Below are positions 7,992-15,444 of a DNA stretch of 26,706 bases, piece after piece. The notes below the pieces were generated by a model. The model saw nothing but the letters and a program-made list of their open reading frames with translations. It did not search any database and was not told where the DNA came from. The stretch is from the NCBI GenBank assembly GCA_028285025.1, contig JANQQH010000096.1, forward strand, positions 1 to 26,706, in the 5' to 3' direction. How positions within the stretch are numbered: the first letter of the stretch is position 1; each line of letters opens with the position of its first letter. This DNA is from Hyphomicrobiaceae bacterium (GTDB lineage Bacteria; Pseudomonadota; Alphaproteobacteria; Rhizobiales; HXMU1428-3). The position numbers and the translations under genes are program-made.

Positions 7992-8267
7992 TTAATTTTT
8001 TAGGGTTTGATAGTATTTTTTAGCTTTGGCCAGATTGGTTTTTGTGTCTTTTAAAAATATGTCTTTTCCTTCTTGATTGCCAAAGCAATATGTTTTGCCA
8101 TCTTCAGATTTCCAAGTAATCTCGCACGGTGTGTCAACATCAGCACCTATAATCAGACCATATGCACATTTACCTTTAAATTCAGTTGCTCCTGCAAATA
8201 CAGGCCATGGACCTGCTAGTGCAGTTATAATTGTTGCGACAGCAAAAGTTTTTAAGGTTGATTTCAT
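7992..8267 (-). CDS. Small exported YHS-like protein
   Basis: A 91-residue protein with a clear signal peptide (MKSTLKTFAVATIITALAG, cleavage near VFA-GA), so it is probably periplasmic. The mature part holds three Cys (34, 48, 61). The C-terminal half, DGKTYCFGNQEGKDIFLKD, then NLAKAKKYY, follows the pattern of the YHS domain (YCF----K--FL-d--k-l--A--yy), a small module often tied to metal handling. A GGGAG ribosome site lies 5-6 nt before ATG. A perfect CRP-type palindrome lies about 85-100 bp upstream. The YHS reading is by pattern only; the function is not known. Confidence 0.7.
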   Translation of the reverse strand: MKSTLKTFAVATIITALAGPWPVFAGATEFKGKCAYGLIIGADVDTPCEITWKSEDGKTYCFGNQEGKDIFLKDTKTNLAKAKKYYQTLKN

Positions 8268-8350
8268 GATTGTTCACTCCCATTTAAAAAAAGACCAAAA
8301 AGAAAGCTTTCGCCCTCTTAAAAAAACTCTAAGCTGATTTATAAAACCTG

Positions 8351-8370
8351 TCTGTGATTCCAATCACAGA
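8351..8370 (-). promoter_or_regulatory. Perfect CRP-type operator upstream of the YHS-like gene
   Basis: TCTGTGATT and AATCACAGA form a perfect 9-bp inverted repeat around CC. It contains TGTGA-N6-TCACA, exactly the classical CRP consensus. It is centred about 93 bp upstream of the YHS-like start codon, with an AT-rich stretch (TTTTATAAAT) between. A Crp/Fnr gene lies 413 bp away on the far side of that gene. Confidence 0.6.
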
Positions 8371-8440
8371 AAAACTATAAAAGTGAAAACACATTTACAT
8401 TTATGTCTGCGCCAACAAAGAAGTATGCCTATCAGACTGA

Positions 8441-8581
8441 GCGATCGGCTCTCCTCAGATCCTGCAGCTTTCAGGTATCAAACCAGGCCATGTTCTGAAA
8501 GAAAATGGCATAGATGTTCATCACGACTTAAAAGGCGTGCGCACATTGAATGACTGGTCATCAAGTTTGTTTGGAAAATGA
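8441..8581 (+). pseudogene. Possible 3' remnant of an unidentified gene
   Basis: A stop-to-stop frame of 46 codons reads LQLSGIKPGHVLKENGID, then HHDLKGVRTLNDWSSSLFGK, with protein-like composition. A second frame from ATG 8404 (MSAPTKKYAYQTERSALLR) reaches into the same place, so one frameshift near 8460 would join them into a single short protein. No ribosome site is evident. It could be a decayed gene or chance; I do not recognise it. Confidence 0.3.
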
Positions 8582-8913
8582 AAATCGCAGCACAATATTT
8601 CTTAAAAGAGAGTACTTAAATCCTAGCTATCACAACCGCGAGAACAAACAACTGGAAAGTTCAACATTAAGGGTATCAAAAAATTTACCCCAGATAGGCG
8701 ATAAAGGATAAGAGGTGACAAATTTAAGAAATTCCCCCCAATGGGACATATATAAGACTTGTACATATTCCTTAAAACATGTTTAAAAATCTGAACTGGC
8801 ACACATAACTGTCAATTAAATCGGATATTGTTAATTTCCAGGTTGTGCATTAACAGACTTCTTTGATAATATTGAAACAGTTGTAATAGACTAGAAAAGT
8901 TAAATACTCATAT

Positions 8914-9756
8914 TTATTGTGAGGTAAGTAGGTATTTTCCCTCTGTATGGATGTAGAGCATACAAGGTTCTACTGTAATGCATGATAATTCGTGGTGAGC
9001 TGTTCCCCTTGAGCTAAAGTAGCTTCCAGGTTCTAAATTCTCTTTCTCAGAGCGTCCAGAGAGTTTAACTTGTGTGTTTCCTTTAATTGTGACCACCCGC
9101 ATAAGTGGCGCTTTGGTTTTTAAAGCTCCCTTATAATTTACAGGTAGCTTAATGAGTGTCCCATTTTTTTCTTTTTCTGTTGTCTTTCCCCACAAATAAG
9201 CTATTTGAGCACCCTCACCTTCTATCCATACGCTGTCGGTTTGATCAAGCCAAACAATATTGCTTGCATCAATATTAATTGGACGTTCGCCTGTATCAAA
9301 CGCCTCTTTAGCTGGTTTCACAAGGTAGGGACCTGACATAATTTCAAGAAATATAAGCGTGTCTTTCCCTCTTGCTGCTGTAATGTGTGTTTCGCCAAGT
9401 GGCTGCGACCAAAAAGATCCCGGCCCCATCCACATCTTAACCGCTGAAGGATCATCGTTGTGGACTGAACCGTCAATGACTACGGCTCGATAGGTAATAT
9501 TATGTATGTGTGGGGGTGACTGAAAGCCATCTACAAAACGTATGATCGACCCAGATGATAAATCTTCACGAATATTCCCCCAAAGCTTGCCAGATTGGGG
9601 GCCTGATTTACCACGTAATGGATTAAGAGGAATGAATTTTACTTCTGATCTTTTAATAAGCTCAATGTTTGAACGTTCTTTGGAGAGCAATTGATTTGAG
9701 AAGACAAAAGAGATTATAAGTGCAATCCCCATTGAAACAAAGCGGTCTAATCGCAT
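8914..9756 (-). CDS. Exported DUF4437-family cupin protein
   Basis: A 280-residue protein with an N-terminal signal or anchor helix (SMGIALIISFVFSNQLL). The conserved DUF4437 features are visible: FIPLNPLRGKSGPQSGKLWG, then a cupin half with VDGFQSPPHIHNITYRAVV and MGPGSFWSQPLGETHITAA, and a second, more degenerate cupin half. The HIH and H-T-A histidines suggest a bound metal. The biochemical role of the family is unknown. I start at ATG 9756, which has AGGTG about 7 nt upstream; a GTG at 9765 would add three residues. It is the last gene on this strand before a 646-bp gap and is 213 bp from its upstream neighbour, so operon membership is uncertain. Confidence 0.75.
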   Translation of the reverse strand: MRLDRFVSMGIALIISFVFSNQLLSKERSNIELIKRSEVKFIPLNPLRGKSGPQSGKLWGNIREDLSSGSIIRFVDGFQSPPHIHNITYRAVVIDGSVHNDDPSAVKMWMGPGSFWSQPLGETHITAARGKDTLIFLEIMSGPYLVKPAKEAFDTGERPINIDASNIVWLDQTDSVWIEGEGAQIAYLWGKTTEKEKNGTLIKLPVNYKGALKTKAPLMRVVTIKGNTQVKLSGRSEKENLEPGSYFSSRGTAHHELSCITVEPCMLYIHTEGKYLLTSQ

Positions 9757-9969
9757 AATAAGCACCTATTCTTGTAAAGTGATTCATTTAACACGTTGAT
9801 AGCAAACCATTCTCTTCTTGCCGTTTATGGAAAAATGGTAAAAAAGATGATCTATCTATCACTTCAATAGAAAGTTCAGTTTTAATACTGATCATAAAAA
9901 ATTATACTGAGTTACTTGATGACGAATGATCCATCGCCATCAAGTTCCATAGTTATTAATTCTCAAAAT

Positions 9970-10455
9970 CTACTCTTTAGAATACTTCTCACCAATCCGG
10001 CCAATAATCGATTTATAGAAACCACTTACGATCTCATCAGCCTTTGCTTTTTCAACTCCTTTAGGTTCAAACACGCCACTCCAGATTAATTTTGAACGGT
10101 TTTTTCCAAGACCTTCAACCCGCACCTGTCCAACATAATTTTTCAACGGTAGAGGAGACGTTCTGATGACATAGTTATATGATTTTGACTTAGGTGAAAA
10201 ATAAACAAGTTGGAGTACAAGCTCACCCCCACCTTTAAGATTATTAAGCTTTATCGCTCCAACTCCATTGCCGGTAAGTTTACTAGACTCAATCGGCGGC
10301 ATAATATTTTCAGAAGGCTTGTGGAATTGAACCAAGTCCCAAAGTTTATCGGCCGAGACCTTATAGATGGCTGTAATTTCCGTATCAGCCTTTACAGACG
10401 TGCTAAAAGCGAATACCGTTGCGAGCACTGCAATATAAAAAATAATCTTTCTCAT
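9970..10455 (-). CDS. Exported SRPBCC (START/polyketide-cyclase fold) protein
   Basis: A 161-residue protein with a signal peptide (MRKIIFYIAVLATVFAFS, cleavage near VKA-DT). The mature part follows the Bet v1/SRPBCC pattern: an opening strand with VSADKLWDLV, then LTGNGVGAIKLNN, a strand-rich middle (YNYVIRTSPLPLKNYVGQV), SKLIWSGVFEPKG, and a long C-terminal helix (ADEIVSGFYKSIIGRIG). Such folds bind hydrophobic ligands or catalyse cyclisation and hydrolysis. Export is the odd feature, because most SRPBCC enzymes are cytoplasmic. An AAGGAAA ribosome site, nearly the same as those of the next two upstream genes, supports common origin or regulation. It lies 113 bp after the hydratase gene. 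Confidence 0.7.
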   Translation of the reverse strand: MRKIIFYIAVLATVFAFSTSVKADTEITAIYKVSADKLWDLVQFHKPSENIMPPIESSKLTGNGVGAIKLNNLKGGGELVLQLVYFSPKSKSYNYVIRTSPLPLKNYVGQVRVEGLGKNRSKLIWSGVFEPKGVEKAKADEIVSGFYKSIIGRIGEKYSKE

Positions 10456-10568
10456 TTTAAATTTCCTTAATTAAATTTATTTTGCTGCGAGATCATTTAG
10501 GAGAGAGAGCAGAGGATTTATTGCCTACTCAAAAGCGACCATTAATCCGCCCCACCATCAGTCATTGC

Positions 10569-11414
10569 CTAAACGACGTCTTGAATTTGAACTAGCATTT
10601 CCGGCCAAACACGTTGATTATCCATATCGAATTGCGCACCTTGCTCATCCGCCCATTTAAAGCGATTAAGTGCAGGAGTTTGGCTTGTTGCTTGATAAAG
10701 CCAGTAAGCTTCTGAATGCAAAGCTTCCTCGATTGGCAGATCAATAGACTCATAGACCGCTTGTTTCGTTGCATTAATTGACGCAGATGGCCATAGTGCT
10801 ATTCGCTTTGCGAGATCTTCCACAAAAGGACCAATTTCATCTGGATCAAGAGCACGGTTAACTGTCCCGTAAAATTCCGCCTGATCAGCATCAAAGTCAC
10901 GTGCACCAAGAACAATCTCAAGTGCACGGCCAAGACCAACTTGGCGAGCCATTCGAGACGCACCTCCACCACATGGTACAATACCCATACCAACTTCCAT
11001 TTGCATGAAACGAGCTTTACCTCGTGCAGCGAAACGCATGTCACAAGCCAATGCAAACTTATGGCCTCCGCCACGAGCAAACCCTTCGATTTTAGCAATC
11101 GTCGCTTGAGGTAATTTACTGATCCGCTCTAAAACTATCTGCAAATCCAAAAGCTTCACTTCATCACGAGAAACAGCTTTTCCAGACATATCCTTCAAAA
11201 AATTTGTATCTGCATGAGCAACAAAAATCTCAGAGTGAGCTGACTGGAATACCACAACCTTCACAGTATTATCGGCTTCTAGTTTTTGCGCTAATCGGTT
11301 CAGGTCTGCCAACATGGGAAGACCCTGAATATTAACCGGACCATAATCAAAGGTGACCCAGGCAATTGCATCTGCAACAGACACATTAAACGTCGTGAAA
11401 TTATCATATTCCAT
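10569..11414 (-). CDS. Enoyl-CoA hydratase/isomerase (crotonase) family protein
   Basis: A 281-residue cytoplasmic protein with the crotonase core. The first oxyanion region is VAHADTNFLKDM (about 65-76) and the second is GFARGGGHKFALACDMRFAA (111-130). The two acidic residues of true hydratases can be matched to E140 (FMQMEVGMGIVP) and E166 (RALEIVLGA), so hydratase activity is plausible. A C-terminal helical domain is complete. One oddity is the second loop, which has GGGHKFA where many members have GGG-EL. It lies 84 bp after the SDR gene, with its own AAGGAAA ribosome site. In this setting it may act on a CoA thioester, or on a non-CoA substrate, made by the upstream oxidoreductases. Confidence 0.85.
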   Translation of the reverse strand: MEYDNFTTFNVSVADAIAWVTFDYGPVNIQGLPMLADLNRLAQKLEADNTVKVVVFQSAHSEIFVAHADTNFLKDMSGKAVSRDEVKLLDLQIVLERISKLPQATIAKIEGFARGGGHKFALACDMRFAARGKARFMQMEVGMGIVPCGGGASRMARQVGLGRALEIVLGARDFDADQAEFYGTVNRALDPDEIGPFVEDLAKRIALWPSASINATKQAVYESIDLPIEEALHSEAYWLYQATSQTPALNRFKWADEQGAQFDMDNQRVWPEMLVQIQDVV

Positions 11415-11498
11415 TTAATTTTCCTTATTTACATATTCAGATCTAGGGAGGGTAAAATTACTTTTTCACTTAATTTATTGAGAAGATTGCACAACCAC

Positions 11499-12308
11499 TC
11501 AACCATGAATTTGAGAAAGAACTTCCTCAACAGCATTGACCAATTGTTCATTTTTCTTCAAATCAAGCGCATCAGGATGAGGGTCTGCAAACTGACCCCG
11601 ATCATTGTCAAAATACTGACCAGACACATTTGCAAATTCATCATCTAAGGCAGCACGAACTAGAATGTCAGCACCAATACTTAGGTCACTACCCGCTACG
11701 CCATAAGCCTCTTTCACCATTTTACTGGCCAAGAGTGATCCGGGATTAACCGCAATAAATATAGGTCCCTCTTCCCCATAAGACTGAGCAAGATGAAAGG
11801 ACCACATAGTTATGGCGAGTTTGCTTTGCGCATAAGCTGCCTGATCATCCAAAGGGGCCTTACCAGCAAATGCGTAATAATCAACGGGTGATTGAGCTGC
11901 TGATGATAAATTGATAACACGTCCATTAGAGCCCAAAAGAGGTAACAGGCACTGTGTCAAAAGATAAGGGGCAATGGTGTTCACAATAAAACGCAAATCA
12001 TAGCCATTCGCACTTACAGGCTTTGCAATTTTATAAACACCAGCATTATTAATAAGCACATCAAGCTGGCTATATTTATCAGCTATAGCTTTTGCCAAAG
12101 CCTCAACCTCGTTTAAATTCGAAAGATCAGCTTGATATGTTTCAATAATTCCAGCACCTTCGATTTCCAACAGTTGCTTTTGAACATCTTCAAGCTTTTG
12201 TAAACTGCGACCATGTAATAATAATGTATGACCTTGGCTTGCCAATATTTTTACTGTTTCAAGGCCAATCCCATCTGTTGACCCAGTGATTAAAATTGTT
12301 TTTGTCAT
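11499..12308 (-). CDS. Short-chain dehydrogenase/reductase (SDR)
   Basis: A 269-residue classical SDR. The nucleotide-binding motif is TGSTDGIG (8-15), NNAG is at 87-90, the catalytic Ser is in INLSSAAQS (about 135-136), and Y159-x3-K163 is in AAYAQSKLA. HGRS after the second strand suggests NADP(H) rather than NAD(H). I start it at ATG 12308 because AAGGAAA stands about 6 nt upstream and MTKTILITGS is the normal family start. A longer frame from 12347 would overlap the monooxygenase gene. Only 10 bp separate it from that gene's stop. It probably oxidises or reduces a hydroxyl/keto group of the cluster's substrate. Confidence 0.9.
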   Translation of the reverse strand: MTKTILITGSTDGIGLETVKILASQGHTLLLHGRSLQKLEDVQKQLLEIEGAGIIETYQADLSNLNEVEALAKAIADKYSQLDVLINNAGVYKIAKPVSANGYDLRFIVNTIAPYLLTQCLLPLLGSNGRVINLSSAAQSPVDYYAFAGKAPLDDQAAYAQSKLAITMWSFHLAQSYGEEGPIFIAVNPGSLLASKMVKEAYGVAGSDLSIGADILVRAALDDEFANVSGQYFDNDRGQFADPHPDALDLKKNEQLVNAVEEVLSQIHG

Positions 12309-12318
12309 TTTTATTTCC

Positions 12319-13302
12319 TTAATTAGTAAACTCTGGCAAAAGTTCATCTGATAGTTTTTGAAGTGTTTTTTCTATATCTGCATTATTAAAGCGCAAATTA
12401 AGAGCCACGTGATTGACACCAATTCCATCTCTAGATATTAAATAATCACGCAGTGAATTGATGCCCAATCTCAACCCTAAATGGATAGGCACCGGTAGCT
12501 CATCAGGGTCCGGTGCAAGATCAATATAAAGAGGTTCCATCACCGGCTTGTCGTGTACACCACACTTATCAATCTGTGAGCGAAACGCTTTGATGAGATG
12601 AGCTTGTTGAACCAATGGGCGCGGATAGGTCATCCAACCATCACCATTTGCAGCAATCCATTCAGAAGATTGTTGCGAAGAACCAGTGACCAATAAAGGA
12701 AGATCTCCATTTATTGGCTTTGGCAACATATCCATCGCACCAGAAATGTGCCCAAACTGGTTTTCAAAATCTGGCCTGTCTTCGCTCATTGAGCGAATAT
12801 ACTGATAGCTTTCTCGAAACAACTCACCGCGTTTTTCAAACGGCACATTAAGTGCCGGATATTCCTCCGGTCTATCCCCTGAAGCAATCCCGAGTATCAA
12901 CCGACCATGTGAAAACAAATCAGCAGTTGCGGCCGCTTTAGCAACATGTGCTGGATGGCGAAGCGGCAAAATAATACTCGCAACACCAAGCGCTATTCGC
13001 GCTGTTTGAGCAGCAAGAACACCAAGATATACAAAGGGGTCAAAGATCTGGCCAGCATCGCCAAACGACGGAACATTAAACGGTACATCACGCAACCAAA
13101 CAGCAGAAAAGCCCAACTCTTCAGCCATTTGAACACGCTCAATATGATGAGCCAGTGTCGGTACAGGACCACTTGCATAAGTCTCAAGCGGCACCACAAA
13201 ACCAAGCGTCAAACGCTCAGACTTGAAAACGCTATTATACCCTGCATTGATCACCCTAAACGTCTCTGTTCTATCAGTAACCTTAAGCATATCTTCATTC
13301 AC
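12319..13302 (-). CDS. Luciferase-like (LLM class) flavin oxidoreductase, BA3436/TIGR03571 type
   Basis: A 327-residue protein with the F420/FMN TIM-barrel signature of bacterial luciferase-like enzymes. The subgroup is recognisable from LTLGFVVPLETY, AVWLRDVPF, FGDAGQIFDPFVYLG, ASIILPLRHPAHVAKAAAT and ILGIASGDRPEEYPAL, which is the TIGR03571 pattern. Relatives are FMN-dependent monooxygenases; the substrate of this subgroup is not known to me. The start is GTG at 13302, directly abutting the upstream TAA. ATG at 13290, four codons in, is an alternative with GAATGAAG before it. Strong coupling with the upstream oxygenase gene and the SDR downstream implies one pathway. Confidence 0.9.
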   Translation of the reverse strand: MNEDMLKVTDRTETFRVINAGYNSVFKSERLTLGFVVPLETYASGPVPTLAHHIERVQMAEELGFSAVWLRDVPFNVPSFGDAGQIFDPFVYLGVLAAQTARIALGVASIILPLRHPAHVAKAAATADLFSHGRLILGIASGDRPEEYPALNVPFEKRGELFRESYQYIRSMSEDRPDFENQFGHISGAMDMLPKPINGDLPLLVTGSSQQSSEWIAANGDGWMTYPRPLVQQAHLIKAFRSQIDKCGVHDKPVMEPLYIDLAPDPDELPVPIHLGLRLGINSLRDYLISRDGIGVNHVALNLRFNNADIEKTLQKLSDELLPEFTN

Positions 13303-14088
13303 TTATTCGTTATAGAGAACCAAAGTTCGGCTCTCTATACTTTTGCGAGGTGTAATAACATGAACCTGGTCCTCCATATCAAGAGCACTATGGGCTAGGT
13401 GAGGACGCCCCCCATTGTCATAAATATTGAAAATCGCCACTTCAGTTGGGTTCATTTCTGAAAGATAAAACCAATCATGATCATCATTAGCTGCAACCCC
13501 GAGAATTTGTCCTAAGCGATCAGGATAGATCAATTCAATAGTCATCCAATCTTCGTTTTTCATCGAACTTGGATGAATGAACCCTAACGGAGCTGTCTTT
13601 ATGACGTACTCAACTGGACGCCAGATATTCACAAATCCATAGTGACCTTCCAGGTAAGTCCGCGCCTTCTCTTCCCCAAGAAGATCAACAAGTCTCTGTT
13701 CTGCCCCCTGGCGGCTATAATCATTATGAACATTACGCGCAGGTTTACGCTTAGAGTTAGGATCATCAACACGCACAGTATGATCAAAGATAGTAACCTC
13801 TTGGGCACCTATTTTACTTTTAAGCAGTCCGCTTAATTCTTTATCGTAAGAAGCTTTCCAGTCATCAGTGCCCTCAAAATTATTTATTTCACTAATATGG
13901 TTTTCAAAGATGATGCCATCATCTTCAAAGCTAAAGTTTGAGTGTTTATCTCGCACATCATGAACAGTGATTTTTGTCGGAACGAGCTCAGGCGAAATAA
14001 AATTTCCGTTAATACCATCTACATCAAATTCAAAAGCCTGGGTTTCAGAGCTTTTGATATGGTAATTAACTGTGGCCGATGCGTTCAT
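13303..14088 (-). CDS. CmcJ/NvfI-family oxidoreductase (putative Fe(II)/2-oxoglutarate-type)
   Basis: A 261-residue protein. HNDYSRQGAEQRL gives H121 and D123, NIWRPVEYVIKTAPLGF gives a conserved W-R pair at 156-157, and GRPHLAHSALD gives H233. Together these make an H-x-D...H set, as in the CmcJ/AsaB/NvfI family, whose members include cephamycin CmcJ and fungal hydroxylase/desaturase enzymes. FYLSEMNPTEVAIFNIYD is also typical of the family. I start at ATG 14088 with CGGAGT about 9 nt upstream; the longer frame would begin with TTG 14142. It is the first gene of the cluster, 104 bp from the divergent LysR gene. Cofactor use is inferred from the family. Confidence 0.8.
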   Translation of the reverse strand: MNASATVNYHIKSSETQAFEFDVDGINGNFISPELVPTKITVHDVRDKHSNFSFEDDGIIFENHISEINNFEGTDDWKASYDKELSGLLKSKIGAQEVTIFDHTVRVDDPNSKRKPARNVHNDYSRQGAEQRLVDLLGEEKARTYLEGHYGFVNIWRPVEYVIKTAPLGFIHPSSMKNEDWMTIELIYPDRLGQILGVAANDDHDWFYLSEMNPTEVAIFNIYDNGGRPHLAHSALDMEDQVHVITPRKSIESRTLVLYNE

Positions 14089-14192
14089 AGAATTAACTCC
14101 GAATTGATCTTTTCGGAAATAACTTATTATTCTAGAATGCAATATTAAAGATACAATTTTTAGAAACAGAATTCGGATTTTGGATATAATAA
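14089..14192. promoter_or_regulatory. LysR/oxidoreductase-cluster divergent promoter region
   Basis: The 104-bp gap between divergent genes holds a perfect 10-bp palindrome, ATTCTAGAAT (14129-14138), inside an AT-rich stretch that also fits the T-N11-A pattern of LysR sites (TATTCTAGAATGCAATA). This is where an autoregulating LysR protein would bind to control both directions. No -35/-10 boxes are certain. Confidence 0.5.
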
Positions 14193-15107
14193 ATGGATAC
14201 AGAAGGAATACGTCTCTTTGTATTAGCAGCGGATATGCTCAATATTACTGCTGCAGGCCGTCAACTAGGTCTGGCACCTGCTGTAGCAAGCGCCCGTCTT
14301 TCAAAGCTAGAAAAACAAGTGGGCTCAGACCTACTCCACCGCTCAACAAGAAAAGTCACCTTGTCTCTTGAAGGCGCTGAATTTCTCCCCTATGCCAGAG
14401 AAATCTTAGCACAAGAAGATGCCGCGCTCGCCGCATTAGGACACGGAGACACTGAAGTAAGCGGAACCCTTCGTTTTGCAGCATCAAGTACTTTCGCCCA
14501 GCTTTTCATAGTGCCTATAGTGCCAGAATTTCTAAAGTTTTATCCTGCGATCAATCTAGAACTAAAGCTATCAGATACGCGAACCAATCTGATTGAAGGC
14601 GGATATGATCTGGCCCTGCGAAACTACGCAATTGAAGATAGTTCTCTCAAAGCAAGAAAACTTGCAGAAGATAAACGCATTCTATGTGCATCCCCTGAAT
14701 ATCTAGCCCAGTATGGAACTCCTCAAAATCCTGATGATCTAATTCACCATCAAATGGTAATCTTTATGGACGCAAAGCCACGAAAGCTATTATCAAATAA
14801 TGGAAAGCCCGCCTGCACCTTTCCTCCACGCAATGCACAAGAACGCATCGTCTGTGACGATGGCACAAGTATGAGAATTGCAACCATTTTAGGCTCGGGA
14901 ATATCAATGAATTCCTCATGGTCTATTTATAAGGAGATTAAAGACGGCTCACTTGTACGAGTTCTGCCTGACTATGAAATCAAGGATCAATCCGCAATTT
15001 GGCTTGTCTACCCGAAATCAAATGTCTTAACGGCTAAGGTGCGGGTTTTCATTGATTTCATATTAGAAAAAATCGGCAAACCTCCAATCTGGGAAAGATC
15101 AACTTAG
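14193..15107 (+). CDS. LysR-family transcriptional regulator
   Basis: A 304-residue protein of normal family length. The N-terminal winged HTH (residues 1-60) is clear: NITAAGRQLGLAPAVASARL, then SKLEKQVGSDLLHRSTRKVT. The periplasmic-binding-like effector domain runs from about 90 to 295 (SGTLRFAASSTFAQLFIVP, EGGYDLALRN). The NITAAGRQLGLAPAVAS style places it near the AaeR/DmlR-like branch, where effectors are often small organic acids; this is only a hint. It is divergent from the CmcJ/LLM/SDR cluster and is the obvious candidate regulator. The ribosome site is weak (GGATATAATA before ATG). Confidence 0.9.
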   Translation: MDTEGIRLFVLAADMLNITAAGRQLGLAPAVASARLSKLEKQVGSDLLHRSTRKVTLSLEGAEFLPYAREILAQEDAALAALGHGDTEVSGTLRFAASSTFAQLFIVPIVPEFLKFYPAINLELKLSDTRTNLIEGGYDLALRNYAIEDSSLKARKLAEDKRILCASPEYLAQYGTPQNPDDLIHHQMVIFMDAKPRKLLSNNGKPACTFPPRNAQERIVCDDGTSMRIATILGSGISMNSSWSIYKEIKDGSLVRVLPDYEIKDQSAIWLVYPKSNVLTAKVRVFIDFILEKIGKPPIWERST

Positions 15108-15444
15108 AAAAATGTTTGTCTAAAAGATAATAAAATATTCAATTAAATTAACTTCCGGAAAGGGTCAGTTAGCGACTAATCTAACCTTAGGATGAGGTGG
15201 TCGCTAACGTGCCAATAGCGGTCATATTGTCTTCGCGGCATTTATTAAAATGTGGCTAAAAAGCGACATACTTGTCAAAAAATCGTCCTACCTGCTAATT
15301 TTCCACTATTTTTCATATGCGCTAAGCTCACCTTGTGCAACATTTATAAGGCCAGCTGATTGTTGTGTTACTGCGGCGTGTTATGGACCAGGTGGGGACC
15401 AGTCAGCTTAACAGAATTAGTATTGCGTTTGGAGCTGGCCTATT
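15108..15444. other. Intergenic region upstream of the inverse autotransporter gene
   Basis: It contains repeat copy 1 (15153-15221) and probably the promoter of the autotransporter gene. A GGAG ribosome site lies about 10 nt before ATG 15445. No clear terminator follows the LysR gene, and no other gene is visible. Confidence 0.5.
15153..15221. repeat. Dispersed palindromic element, copy 1
   Basis: A 69-nt unit. TTAGCGAC (15169-15176) pairs perfectly with GTCGCTAA (15200-15207). Conserved blocks are GGGTCA at 15162-15167 and GTGCCAATAGCGG at 15209-15221. The distance from the base before GGGTCA to GTGCC is 48 nt, the same as in copies 2 and 3. Confidence 0.75.

Larger units (their letters stand above)
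8268..8913. other. Long intergenic region with one gene-like fragment
   Basis: Apart from the operator at 8351-8370 and the short frame at 8441-8581, I see nothing supportable. The rest is AT-rich and shows many stops in all frames. The DUF4437 gene ends at its right edge. Confidence 0.5.

Noticed and set aside
12946..13398. A 150-codon plus-strand frame
   Set aside because: It is the complement of the LLM gene, whose family match is strong along its whole length.
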